Below are positions 5,976 through 11,595 of a stretch of 11,595 nucleotides of DNA, piece by piece. Position 1 is the first letter of the stretch; the number at the start of each line of letters is the position of its first letter. A program made the position numbers and the translations under genes. The DNA comes from Terriglobia bacterium. GTDB lineage: Bacteria > Acidobacteriota > Terriglobia > UBA7540. Where the stretch lies: assembly GCA_030040515.1 (NCBI GenBank), contig JASHTO010000688.1, forward strand, positions 1 to 11,595, written 5' to 3'. Under the pieces are notes generated by a model, which had not been told where the DNA came from, searched no databases, and saw only the letters and a list, made by a program, of their open reading frames with translations.

Positions 5976-8000
5976 GGAGCGGCGCCAGTGGTGCTGATCA
6001 GTAGGGGCTTGTGGAATCGCAAGTTTGCTTCTGCACGCGACGTGTTGGGGAAGTCGCTGAACCTCAACGGCCAGGCGTACACCATTGTCGGCGTGATCCC
6101 GGCCGACTTTCGTTACGTCTGCAACCACTTCCATCGCAGCGATGTGTACGTTCCCATCGGCCAGTGGAATGACTCCACCTTCCGCAGCCGCAGAACAGGC
6201 ATGAACATGGGCGCGGTGGGAAGGCTGAAACCCGGTGTTACCTTTGAGCAGGCCAACGCGGATATGCAGGCCCTCGGGCGACGTCTTGGCGAGGCGTATC
6301 CCGAGGTCGACAAAGGCACGGGCATAACCCTGGTTCCCCTGAAGCAGAACATGGTGGGGGAGATCCGGCCGTTTCTGCTGGTGTTGCTCGCCGCTGTGGG
6401 TTTCGTTCTCCTGATCGCTTGTGCCAACGTGGCGAATCTTCTGCTGGCGCGCTCAACGGCCCGCACCCGCGAGTTCGCCATCCGCTCAGCGCTGGGGGCC
6501 GGGCGCGGCCGGGTGGTTCGGCAACTTTTGACGGAGAGCCTGCTGCTGGCGCTGGCGGGCGGAGCGCTGGGTCTGTTGCTCGCTTCCTGGGGGCTCCAAG
6601 GGGCGCTGAAGGCGCTGCCGGAGGCGCTGCCGCGGGCCGAGGAAGTCCGCCTGGACGAGCGCGTTCTGGTTTTCATGCTTGCGGTCTCCACACTGTCGGG
6701 AATTCTATTCGGCCTTGCGCCCGCGCTCAAGAACTGGCACGGCGACCTGCACGATACCCTTAAGGAAGGAGGGCGCGGATCGAGCGGCGCGCGACATCGC
6801 ACCCAGAGAATTTTTGTGGTGGTGGAAATGGCCATGGCCCTGGTTCTTCTGGCCGGCGCGGGATTGATGATTCGCAGCCTCGCCACGCTCTGGAGGGTCG
6901 ATCCCGGATTTGATTCTCACAACGTGCTGATGTTCGACATGTCGTTTCCCCCGGAAATCAAGTCTCCGGAGGCGGTTCGCGCCCATTGGCGGCAGATTCA
7001 CGACACCCTTGCGGCCATTCCCGGGATTGAGGCGGTGTCACTTTCGGCGGGGTCCACCCCCATGGAAGGCGATTCCGAATTGCCCTTTTGGCTGGAAGGC
7101 CAGCCCAAACCTCTGAGCCAGGGCGATATGAAGATGTCGCTCTTTTACCTGGTGCAGCAGGACTATTTGAAAGTCATGAAAATTCCGCTGAAGCGTGGCC
7201 GCTTTCTCACCACGCAGGATGATGAGCACTCGCCGCTCGTCATGGTTATAGATGAGCGCTTCGCCAAGCTGCATTTTCCCGGCGAGGATCCTATCGGAAA
7301 GCGCGTCAACTTTGAAATTCTCAACACCACGGTGGAGATTGTGGGAGTTGCCGGGCACGTGAAACAGTGGGGGCTCGATGAAGGCCCTGACGCCAGCGTG
7401 CAGGCGCAATGCTATTTCCCGATTTCGCAGATTCCGGACCGGTTTCTACCTCTTCTGGCCAGCGGGGCGGCGATCGTCGCCCGGACACAAGGTTCACCGC
7501 TGGCGCAGGTGGGTGAGGTTCGGCGGGCGCTGTCCCAAGTCAACTCCCAGCAGGTGATGTACCAGACGGAGACCATGGACGAAGTGATTTCCCATTCGCT
7601 CGCCGCGCGGCGATTCTCGATGATTTTACTGGGTGTTTTCGCCGCCCTCGCTTTGATCATGTCGTGCGTGGGAATTTACGGCGTGGTTTCCTACCTGGTC
7701 GGCCAACGGCTTCATGAAATGGGAATCCGCATGGCGCTCGGTGCGGAACGCGGCGACGTGTTGCGCATGGTTCTGGCGGATGGAGCGAAGATGACGCTGG
7801 CGGGCGTGGCCATCGGCCTGGCGTCGGCCTTTGCCCTGACGCGGCTGATGGCCAAAATGCTCTACGGAATCAGCGCCCACGACCCCGTGAGTTTTGCCGG
7901 AGTGGCCGGCCTGCTGAGTCTGGTGGCCCTCGCGGCTTGCTACATTCCGGCGCTGCGCGCAACCAAAGTCGATCCGGTTGTGGCGCTGAGGTACGAATAA
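5973..8000 (+). CDS. C-terminal part of interrupted ADOP-family (MacB/FtsX) permease
   Basis: This is the remaining 675 codons of the permease, in the same frame as the upstream fragment, from a GTG beside the amber codon to TAA. It holds the rest of periplasmic domain 1, then FtsX bundle 1. In numbering of the joined protein, its helices lie at about 274-300 (LLAAVGFVLLIACANVANLLLA), 325-347 and 373-392. A helix at 420-443 precedes periplasmic domain 2, and FtsX bundle 2 has helices at about 688-717, 739-766 and 781-801. Both cytoplasmic coupling motifs are intact (IRSALGAGRGRVVRQLLTES and IRMALGAERGDVLRMVL). The C-terminus is KVDPVVALRYE, a family signature. The absence of any further stop or frameshift suggests the interruption is recent, is read through, or is a sequence error. 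ADOP proteins are named 'orphan' because they lack a fused or adjacent ATPase. Confidence 0.85.
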   Translation: MGAAPVVLISRGLWNRKFASARDVLGKSLNLNGQAYTIVGVIPADFRYVCNHFHRSDVYVPIGQWNDSTFRSRRTGMNMGAVGRLKPGVTFEQANADMQALGRRLGEAYPEVDKGTGITLVPLKQNMVGEIRPFLLVLLAAVGFVLLIACANVANLLLARSTARTREFAIRSALGAGRGRVVRQLLTESLLLALAGGALGLLLASWGLQGALKALPEALPRAEEVRLDERVLVFMLAVSTLSGILFGLAPALKNWHGDLHDTLKEGGRGSSGARHRTQRIFVVVEMAMALVLLAGAGLMIRSLATLWRVDPGFDSHNVLMFDMSFPPEIKSPEAVRAHWRQIHDTLAAIPGIEAVSLSAGSTPMEGDSELPFWLEGQPKPLSQGDMKMSLFYLVQQDYLKVMKIPLKRGRFLTTQDDEHSPLVMVIDERFAKLHFPGEDPIGKRVNFEILNTTVEIVGVAGHVKQWGLDEGPDASVQAQCYFPISQIPDRFLPLLASGAAIVARTQGSPLAQVGEVRRALSQVNSQQVMYQTETMDEVISHSLAARRFSMILLGVFAALALIMSCVGIYGVVSYLVGQRLHEMGIRMALGAERGDVLRMVLADGAKMTLAGVAIGLASAFALTRLMAKMLYGISAHDPVSFAGVAGLLSLVALAACYIPALRATKVDPVVALRYE

Positions 8001-8028
8001 CACCAGCAGGTTTCCCCTTTTGTGGAGT

Positions 8029-8050
8029 GCGGCAGCTTGCTGCCGCTTTT
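8029..8050 (+). terminator. Rho-independent-like terminator of the first ADOP gene
   Basis: GCGGCAG (8029-8035) pairs with CTGCCGC (8040-8046) across a CTTG loop, followed by TTTT (8047-8050). The hairpin starts 29 nt after the ADOP stop. The T-run is short, so strength is uncertain. Confidence 0.6.
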
Positions 8051-8103
8051 GGCACGCCTAGCTTGCAGGCGCGCCATTGGCCCGCAGCAAGCTGCCGGGC
8101 CAG

Positions 8104-8124
8104 AAAGCGGGAGCAAACTCCCGC
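8104..8124 (-). terminator. Rho-independent-like terminator of vapC
   Basis: On the minus strand GCGGGAG pairs with CTCCCGC across a TTTG loop (8124-8107), followed by TTT (8106-8104). It lies 49 nt after the vapC stop. It mirrors the plus-strand terminator at the other end of the same element. Confidence 0.5.
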
Positions 8125-8172
8125 ATTCCAAATGGATGCGACTTTGACGGTGCCTTGATCACCCCAGCGTCG

Positions 8173-8607
8173 CTAGGCGGGTTGAAGGGGATTGAAGAAC
8201 TTCAGGCCGGGGAAGCGGGCGAAGTCGCGGTCTGTGGTAGCGAGTTCGGCACCATGCTCGATGGCCAGGGCAGCCAAATGGGCGTCCGTAACTAAAGGGC
8301 CGCGAACCTGGCCCCGGGTCATCAGGTCGCGCAGGATTTGCCAGTGCCTTTCGCCGGGATTCAGGAGGGTCGTGATCGAACTAGCGAGCCACTCGGAAAC
8401 AATATCTCCGGCCTCTGCCGTGGGGAGCGGATGCTCGAGCGCGCGAGCGCTCGTGCCGATCCGAACGAAGGCGAGAAGCGTTACCCACGCGAAGCCAACT
8501 GGTTCGGATCCGGACATTGTGGCTTCAAACCAGTCGCGTGCCGCTGAATGGTGAGGAGACGAAGGATTATAGGCATAGAGCAGCAGATTGGCATCGACCA
8601 GAATCAT
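8173..8607 (-). CDS. vapC: VapC-family PIN-domain ribonuclease toxin
   Basis: A 144-aa PIN-domain protein, the usual length for a VapC toxin. It opens ILVDANLLLYAYN (metal-binding D5) and ends with TDAHLAALAIEHGAELATTDRDFARFPGL (D108, D126 and possibly D128) and FFNPLQPA. These are the conserved acidic positions of the Mg-dependent RNase fold, and VapC proteins generally cleave tRNA or rRNA. The acidic residue that many PIN domains carry in the second motif is not obvious: this stretch reads WVTLLAFVRIGTS, as in some VapC subfamilies with AF-x-R at that place. The ATG overlaps the vapB stop as ATGA, so the two are translationally coupled. The stop is TAG. It is convergent with the first ADOP gene, with a shared hairpin element between them. 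Confidence 0.92.
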   Translation of the reverse strand: MILVDANLLLYAYNPSSPHHSAARDWFEATMSGSEPVGFAWVTLLAFVRIGTSARALEHPLPTAEAGDIVSEWLASSITTLLNPGERHWQILRDLMTRGQVRGPLVTDAHLAALAIEHGAELATTDRDFARFPGLKFFNPLQPA

Positions 8608-8849
8608 CGGTGGAGGGGACCTTCAATCTGTTCGATAAGCTCGGACACTTTGTCGTAGTTTAATCCGGGGCGCAGACCTAGGGGCCGCGCCCTGACCTTG
8701 AAGGGAGCCGCACAGGCGGCCTGTGCTCTCACGTTTAGGCCGGTACGCAGAACACGGTTCACCACCTGCTTGAAGGGTTCGCCCGACCTGCGCGCTTCGG
8801 CGCGAAGCTTCGCGGCCACATCGTCGTCGAGAGTTAAGGTTGTTCGCAC
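8604..8849 (-). CDS. vapB: VapB-family ribbon-helix-helix antitoxin
   Basis: An 81-aa antitoxin encoded just before its toxin. Residues 1-40 (RTTLTLDDDVAAKLRAEARRSG, then FKQVVNRVLRTGL) are a classic ribbon-helix-helix DNA-binding unit: the beta strand is TTLTL. The C-terminal half (PFKVRARPLGLRPG, YDKVSELIEQIEG) is the usual toxin-wrapping segment. The start is GTG at 8849, supported by the exact family N-terminus; no Shine-Dalgarno sequence precedes it and an in-frame TAG lies 12 nt upstream. The promoter spacing predicts transcription starting at or next to the GTG, i.e. a leaderless mRNA. VapB, usually in complex with VapC, should bind the palindromes overlapping this promoter and repress both genes. 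Confidence 0.92.
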   Translation of the reverse strand: MRTTLTLDDDVAAKLRAEARRSGEPFKQVVNRVLRTGLNVRAQAACAAPFKVRARPLGLRPGLNYDKVSELIEQIEGPLHR

Positions 8850-8880
8850 ATCATGATGCTACTCAAGAAGCATCATGATG
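8849..8880. promoter_or_regulatory. vapBC operator: twin CATCATGATG palindromes
   Basis: CATCATGATG, itself a perfect 10-bp palindrome, occurs at 8849-8858 and again at 8871-8880. The 22-bp period puts the two sites on the same face of the helix. With the adjoining C and G they also form an 11-bp perfect inverted repeat around a 10-bp centre. The left copy overlaps the vapB start codon and -10 hexamer, the right copy the -35. This fits cooperative binding by two RHH dimers and autorepression. Confidence 0.75.
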
Positions 8881-8884
8881 TCAA
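8856..8884 (-). promoter_or_regulatory. vapBC promoter (TTGACA-N17-TAGCAT)
   Basis: On the minus strand a perfect -35 TTGACA (8884-8879) is followed by a 17-bp spacer and TAGCAT (8861-8856), 4 of 6 matching TATAAT. With the last -10 base at position -7, +1 falls on 8849, the first base of the GTG start codon. Confidence 0.7.
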
Positions 8885-8902
8885 GCAGTTGAGAACTGAA
8901 CT

Positions 8903-11386
8903 ATGAGCAAGCTGTTACAAGATCTCCGTTTCGGCCTGCGGATGCTGGCCAAGAATCCCGGCTTCACGGTCGTGGCGGTGCTGACCCTCGCCCTGGGCAT
9001 CGGGGCGAATACCGCCATCTTCAGCGTGATGAATGCCGCGCTGATGCGCCGCCTGCCGGTGCGCGATCCGGATCAGTTGGTTCGAATTCACATTACCTCA
9101 CAGCCCTTCCATACATTCCAAACCGGGCATGATGATACTTCCCTGACCGAACCCATCTTCCAGCAGCTCCGCCAGCAGCGCCGGGTGTTCTCGGACGTTG
9201 TCGCTTATGTCCCGCTCGCCCTCCGGAAGGTGGCCGTGCGCTTTGGCGATGAGCCGGAAGAAGCCAACGCAGACATGGTGAGCGGCAACTTTTTCTCCGG
9301 GCTGGGCGTGCGCATGGCGCGCGGCCGTGGTTTCACGCTGGAAGACGAATCCCAACATACTCCCACCGCGGTGCTGAGTTATGCTTACTGGACGCGACGC
9401 TTCGCCCGCAGTCCCTCGGTGCTTGGCCAAACGCTGTACATCAAGGGGGTTCCCTTTACGATCATCGGCGTTGCGCAGAGGGAATTCGAGGGAGTGGAAC
9501 CGGGAGAGCCCACCGACATCTGGATTCCTTTCCAGACCAGGAACGATCTGAAGCCGTGGGGGCGGTCGCCAGCCAACGAGCAAGGAATGTACAATTCGCC
9601 CAACTGGTTGTTCCTGATGATGATCGGGCGGCTTCAGGCCGGCCGGAGTGAAAAGCCGGCTCTCGCGCAACTGAATCCCGTGATTCAACGCGTCTTCGCG
9701 GATACAGCCGGCAAGCCGGAAAAAGGTGAACAACTTCCCACACTTTCTTTCACACCCGTGCATGGCATCGAGAACATGCAGGAAGATTACGAAAAGCCGC
9801 TCTACCTGCTGATGGCCATGGTGGCCATCGTCCTGCTGATCGCCTGCAGCAACGTGGCCATGCTCCTGGTGGCGCGGAACACCACACGGCGGAATGAGTT
9901 CCGCCTGCGCATTGCCATGGGCGCCAGGCGATTCCAGCTCTTCCGCCATTTGCTGACGGAGAGCTTGCTGCTGGTGGCGGGGGGAACGGCGCTCGGTTGG
10001 ATTCTGGCGGTTTGGGCTACGCAATCACTCGCCGCCTGGGCGGAAATGGACTTCAGCGTGGCGCCCGATCATAACGTGCTGGCATTCACACTGGGAATCT
10101 CGGCGCTGGCGGCGCTGGTTTTCGGCCTCGCCCCCCTGCGGGACGCGATGCGCTGCGATCCCGGACTCGCGCGCAAGACTTCCGCGCGCACGGCCGGCAG
10201 GGACAAACACCAAAACCGCACGGCGAGGGTGGTGGCGCTGCAAATTTCCGTCTGCCTGGTTTTGCTGGTCGGGGCGGGACTGCTGTTTCGAACCCTGCGC
10301 AATCTGGAAAACCTGGATTTGGGCCTTGACCCGCAGGGTCTGCTGGTCTTCGGGATATCGCCGCCACAGACCCTCCGCAGCGATGCCGAGGTGCGGCAAT
10401 TTTATCAGTCGCTCATGGATCGCCTGCGGGCATTGCCGGGAGTGGAATCCGCCACCCTGATGGGCAACCGCATTGGGTCGGGATGGAGCAACAACACCGG
10501 AGCATTCGTCGACGGCGCTGTCCCCGCGGGCCTGCAATTTGCCTCGATGCGATGGAACTCCGTGGGGCCGGATTATTTTCATGTCCTGAAGATTCACATC
10601 CTCGAGGGCAGGGATATCAACGATTCGGACTCCGCCTCCGCGCCCAAGGTGGCCATTATCAACCACACCTTTGCCCAAAAGTACCTACAGGGTCGCGAGC
10701 CCATCGGCCACCAGGTGGCCATGAGGACCGGTCCCAAGGCCGACCAATTTTTGGTGGTGGGAGTGGTTCAAGACAGCAAATACACAGGAGTGGAAGAAAA
10801 GGCGCGGCCCATGGCCTATTTCCCCTATGCCCAACTCACGGGCACCGCCGGCATGAGCATTGAGCTGCGCACGGAACACAACCCTGCGGCGCTGCTGCCG
10901 GAAGTCCGCCGCACCGTCCGCGAGTTCGGGCCGGATTTGCCGCTGCTCGAACCCATGACGCAACGCGAGCAGTTCGATCAATCGATTTCGGACGAGCGCT
11001 TGTCCGCGCGGCTGGCCATTTCCTTCGGCGTGCTGGCGGCGCTGCTGGTGGCCACGGGACTCTACGGTACGCTCTCCTATCGCGTCAGCCGGCGCACGGC
11101 GGAAATCGGTGTGCGACTGGCCCTGGGCGCCCAGCGAAGCCAGGTGTTGGGGATGGTTCTGCGGGAGAGCTTGATCGTGAGCGTCGCCGGCCTGATCGTG
11201 GGTCTTCCGCTCGCCATTGCGGGCGCGCGATTGCTCCGCTCCATGCTCTACGGACTTGGGCCGGGCGATCCGATGGCTTTTGCGGCTGCGATTTTGGGCC
11301 TCCTGATTGTAGTGTTCGGTGCGAGCTGGATTCCCGCCCGTCGGGCAACGAAGGTGGATCCCATGGTGGCGCTGAGGTATGAATGA
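8903..11386 (+). CDS. ADOP-family (MacB/FtsX duplicated) permease, intact
   Basis: An 827-aa integral membrane protein of the acidobacterial duplicated orphan permease type. It opens KLLQDLRFGLRMLAKNPGF with a first membrane helix at about 20-45. Periplasmic MacB_PCD domain 1 (about 50-295) is followed by FtsX bundle 1 with helices at about 301-325, 351-378 and 392-411. A helix at 443-466 leads into periplasmic domain 2, then FtsX bundle 2 (about 706-726, 751-775, 793-812). Coupling motifs are LRIAMGARRFQLFRHLLTES and VRLALGAQRSQVLGMVL, and the C-terminus is KVDPMVALRYE. MacB-type proteins move substrates by mechanotransmission from a cytoplasmic ATPase, but no nucleotide-binding domain is present here or nearby. 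The ATG has only a weak Shine-Dalgarno sequence (GAGAA) and lies 22 bp from the vapBC operator. It is similar in layout to the interrupted copy upstream, but clearly divergent in the periplasmic domains. Confidence 0.93.
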   Translation: MSKLLQDLRFGLRMLAKNPGFTVVAVLTLALGIGANTAIFSVMNAALMRRLPVRDPDQLVRIHITSQPFHTFQTGHDDTSLTEPIFQQLRQQRRVFSDVVAYVPLALRKVAVRFGDEPEEANADMVSGNFFSGLGVRMARGRGFTLEDESQHTPTAVLSYAYWTRRFARSPSVLGQTLYIKGVPFTIIGVAQREFEGVEPGEPTDIWIPFQTRNDLKPWGRSPANEQGMYNSPNWLFLMMIGRLQAGRSEKPALAQLNPVIQRVFADTAGKPEKGEQLPTLSFTPVHGIENMQEDYEKPLYLLMAMVAIVLLIACSNVAMLLVARNTTRRNEFRLRIAMGARRFQLFRHLLTESLLLVAGGTALGWILAVWATQSLAAWAEMDFSVAPDHNVLAFTLGISALAALVFGLAPLRDAMRCDPGLARKTSARTAGRDKHQNRTARVVALQISVCLVLLVGAGLLFRTLRNLENLDLGLDPQGLLVFGISPPQTLRSDAEVRQFYQSLMDRLRALPGVESATLMGNRIGSGWSNNTGAFVDGAVPAGLQFASMRWNSVGPDYFHVLKIHILEGRDINDSDSASAPKVAIINHTFAQKYLQGREPIGHQVAMRTGPKADQFLVVGVVQDSKYTGVEEKARPMAYFPYAQLTGTAGMSIELRTEHNPAALLPEVRRTVREFGPDLPLLEPMTQREQFDQSISDERLSARLAISFGVLAALLVATGLYGTLSYRVSRRTAEIGVRLALGAQRSQVLGMVLRESLIVSVAGLIVGLPLAIAGARLLRSMLYGLGPGDPMAFAAAILGLLIVVFGASWIPARRATKVDPMVALRYE

Positions 11387-11388
11387 AG

Positions 11389-11478
11389 TTGTAGCGGGGG
11401 TCTACGACCCGTCGCCCGAAGACGGCTTTGGGTCGCAGGGCGACCGCCGTTTTCGGCGCTCATAGAGCGCCGCTACAA
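11389..11478. repeat. 90-bp intergenic element with terminal inverted repeats and nested hairpins
   Basis: The ends are perfect 9-bp inverted repeats, TTGTAGCGG (11389-11397) and CCGCTACAA (11470-11478). Inside are GGGTC-TAC-GACCC (11398-11410), GTCGCCC (11411-11417) pairing with GGGCGAC (11438-11444), CGCCG-TTTT-CGGCG (11445-11458) and CGGCGCTC-ATA-GAGCGCCG (11454-11472). The last two share an arm and are mutually exclusive. It begins 2 nt after the ADOP stop and is unrelated in sequence to the element at 8023-8130. It resembles a REP/MITE-type dispersed element; copy number elsewhere cannot be seen, and I see no target duplication. Confidence 0.6.
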
Positions 11479-11524
11479 GGGGAGAGCCGCCGCAATATCT
11501 TGTAATCTTCAGTAGGACTTCACG

Positions 11525-11595
11525 ATGAGCACTTTACTCCAGGACGTCCGTTACGGTTTTCGGATGCTGGCGAAGAGTCCCGGCTTCACCGCTGT
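11525..11595 (+). CDS. ADOP-family permease N-terminus (partial)
   Basis: The first 23 codons of a third permease of the same family, running off the right edge. STLLQDVRYGFRMLAKSPGF reproduces the family opening of the two upstream copies almost residue for residue. AGGA lies 8 nt before the ATG, and TGTAAT (11501-11506) is a possible -10 without a clear -35. It shares strand and orientation with the intact ADOP gene, with the 90-bp hairpin element between them. Everything beyond the signature helix is outside the window. Confidence 0.82.
   Translation, partial: MSTLLQDVRYGFRMLAKSPGFTA

Larger units (their letters stand above)
8023..8130. repeat. 108-bp intergenic palindrome cluster, likely bidirectional terminator
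   Basis: The element is bounded by inverted ends TGGAGTGC (8023-8030) and GCATTCCA (8123-8130), 7 of 8 matching. It contains four hairpins: 8029-8046, 8055-8071 (CGCCT with AGGCG), 8079-8101 (GGCCCGCAGC with GCTGCCGGGCC, one bulge) and 8107-8124. A 14-mer at 8030-8043 recurs as its exact reverse complement at 8084-8097. The two outer hairpins align at 20 of 24 positions once one is inverted, with paired changes that keep both stems intact. It lies between the convergent ADOP and vapC genes. I see no target-site duplication. Confidence 0.65.

Noticed and set aside
8023..8130. CRISPR array or insertion sequence
   Set aside because: There are no regularly spaced direct repeats and no transposase. 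The structure is nested inverted repeats only.
9098..10024. 308-codon minus-strand ORF opposite the intact ADOP gene
   Set aside because: It is His/Gln/Arg-rich without domain motifs, a typical shadow of a GC-rich membrane protein gene.

Overview
The window looks like part of an Acidobacteriota genome, or a close relative. The main evidence is a run of three 'ADOP' genes (acidobacterial duplicated orphan permease). These are roughly 815-830-residue MacB/FtsX-type permeases with two periplasmic and two FtsX modules. They share the N-terminal LLQD-(I/L/V)-(K/R)-(F/Y)-G block, and the two whose ends are visible finish in KVDPxVALRYE. The genome is GC-rich, with TTG and GTG starts and hairpin-rich intergenic repeats. 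I cannot name the species.

Left edge (1-451, minus): the 5' part of a Tat-exported glycosidase, best matched to GH42, running off the window. Next (631-2505, minus) is a TolC-type outer-membrane channel. It is divergent from a HlyD/MacA-type periplasmic adaptor (3017-4273, plus), across a 511-bp region that holds a good sigma70-type promoter and several AT-rich dyads. The adaptor is followed by a response regulator fused to a SpoIIE/RsbU-type PP2C phosphatase (4330-5556). Its stop overlaps the TTG start of the first ADOP permease (5553-8000). That permease is cut by a single in-frame amber codon at 5970-5972, and the rest of its frame stays open for 675 codons.

Middle (8001-8902): a 108-bp multi-hairpin element that can act as a two-way terminator, then a minus-strand vapBC toxin-antitoxin pair with an ATGA overlap. 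vapB appears to be leaderless. Its promoter is covered by two identical 10-bp palindromes 22 bp apart, a probable autoregulatory operator.

Right (8903-11595): an intact ADOP permease (827 aa), a second and unrelated 90-bp hairpin element, and the first 23 codons of a third ADOP permease running off the edge.

How the parts fit (inference): TolC, HlyD and ADOP form a tripartite export locus spanning both membranes. An unusual REC-PP2C signalling protein is translationally coupled to the permease. No ATPase is encoded in the window, although both permeases keep the cytoplasmic R-x-A-(L/M)-G-A motifs expected to contact one, so an ATPase would have to come from elsewhere. The most notable points are the phosphatase-permease coupling, the fresh-looking amber interruption, the vapBC operator architecture and the two intergenic palindrome elements.
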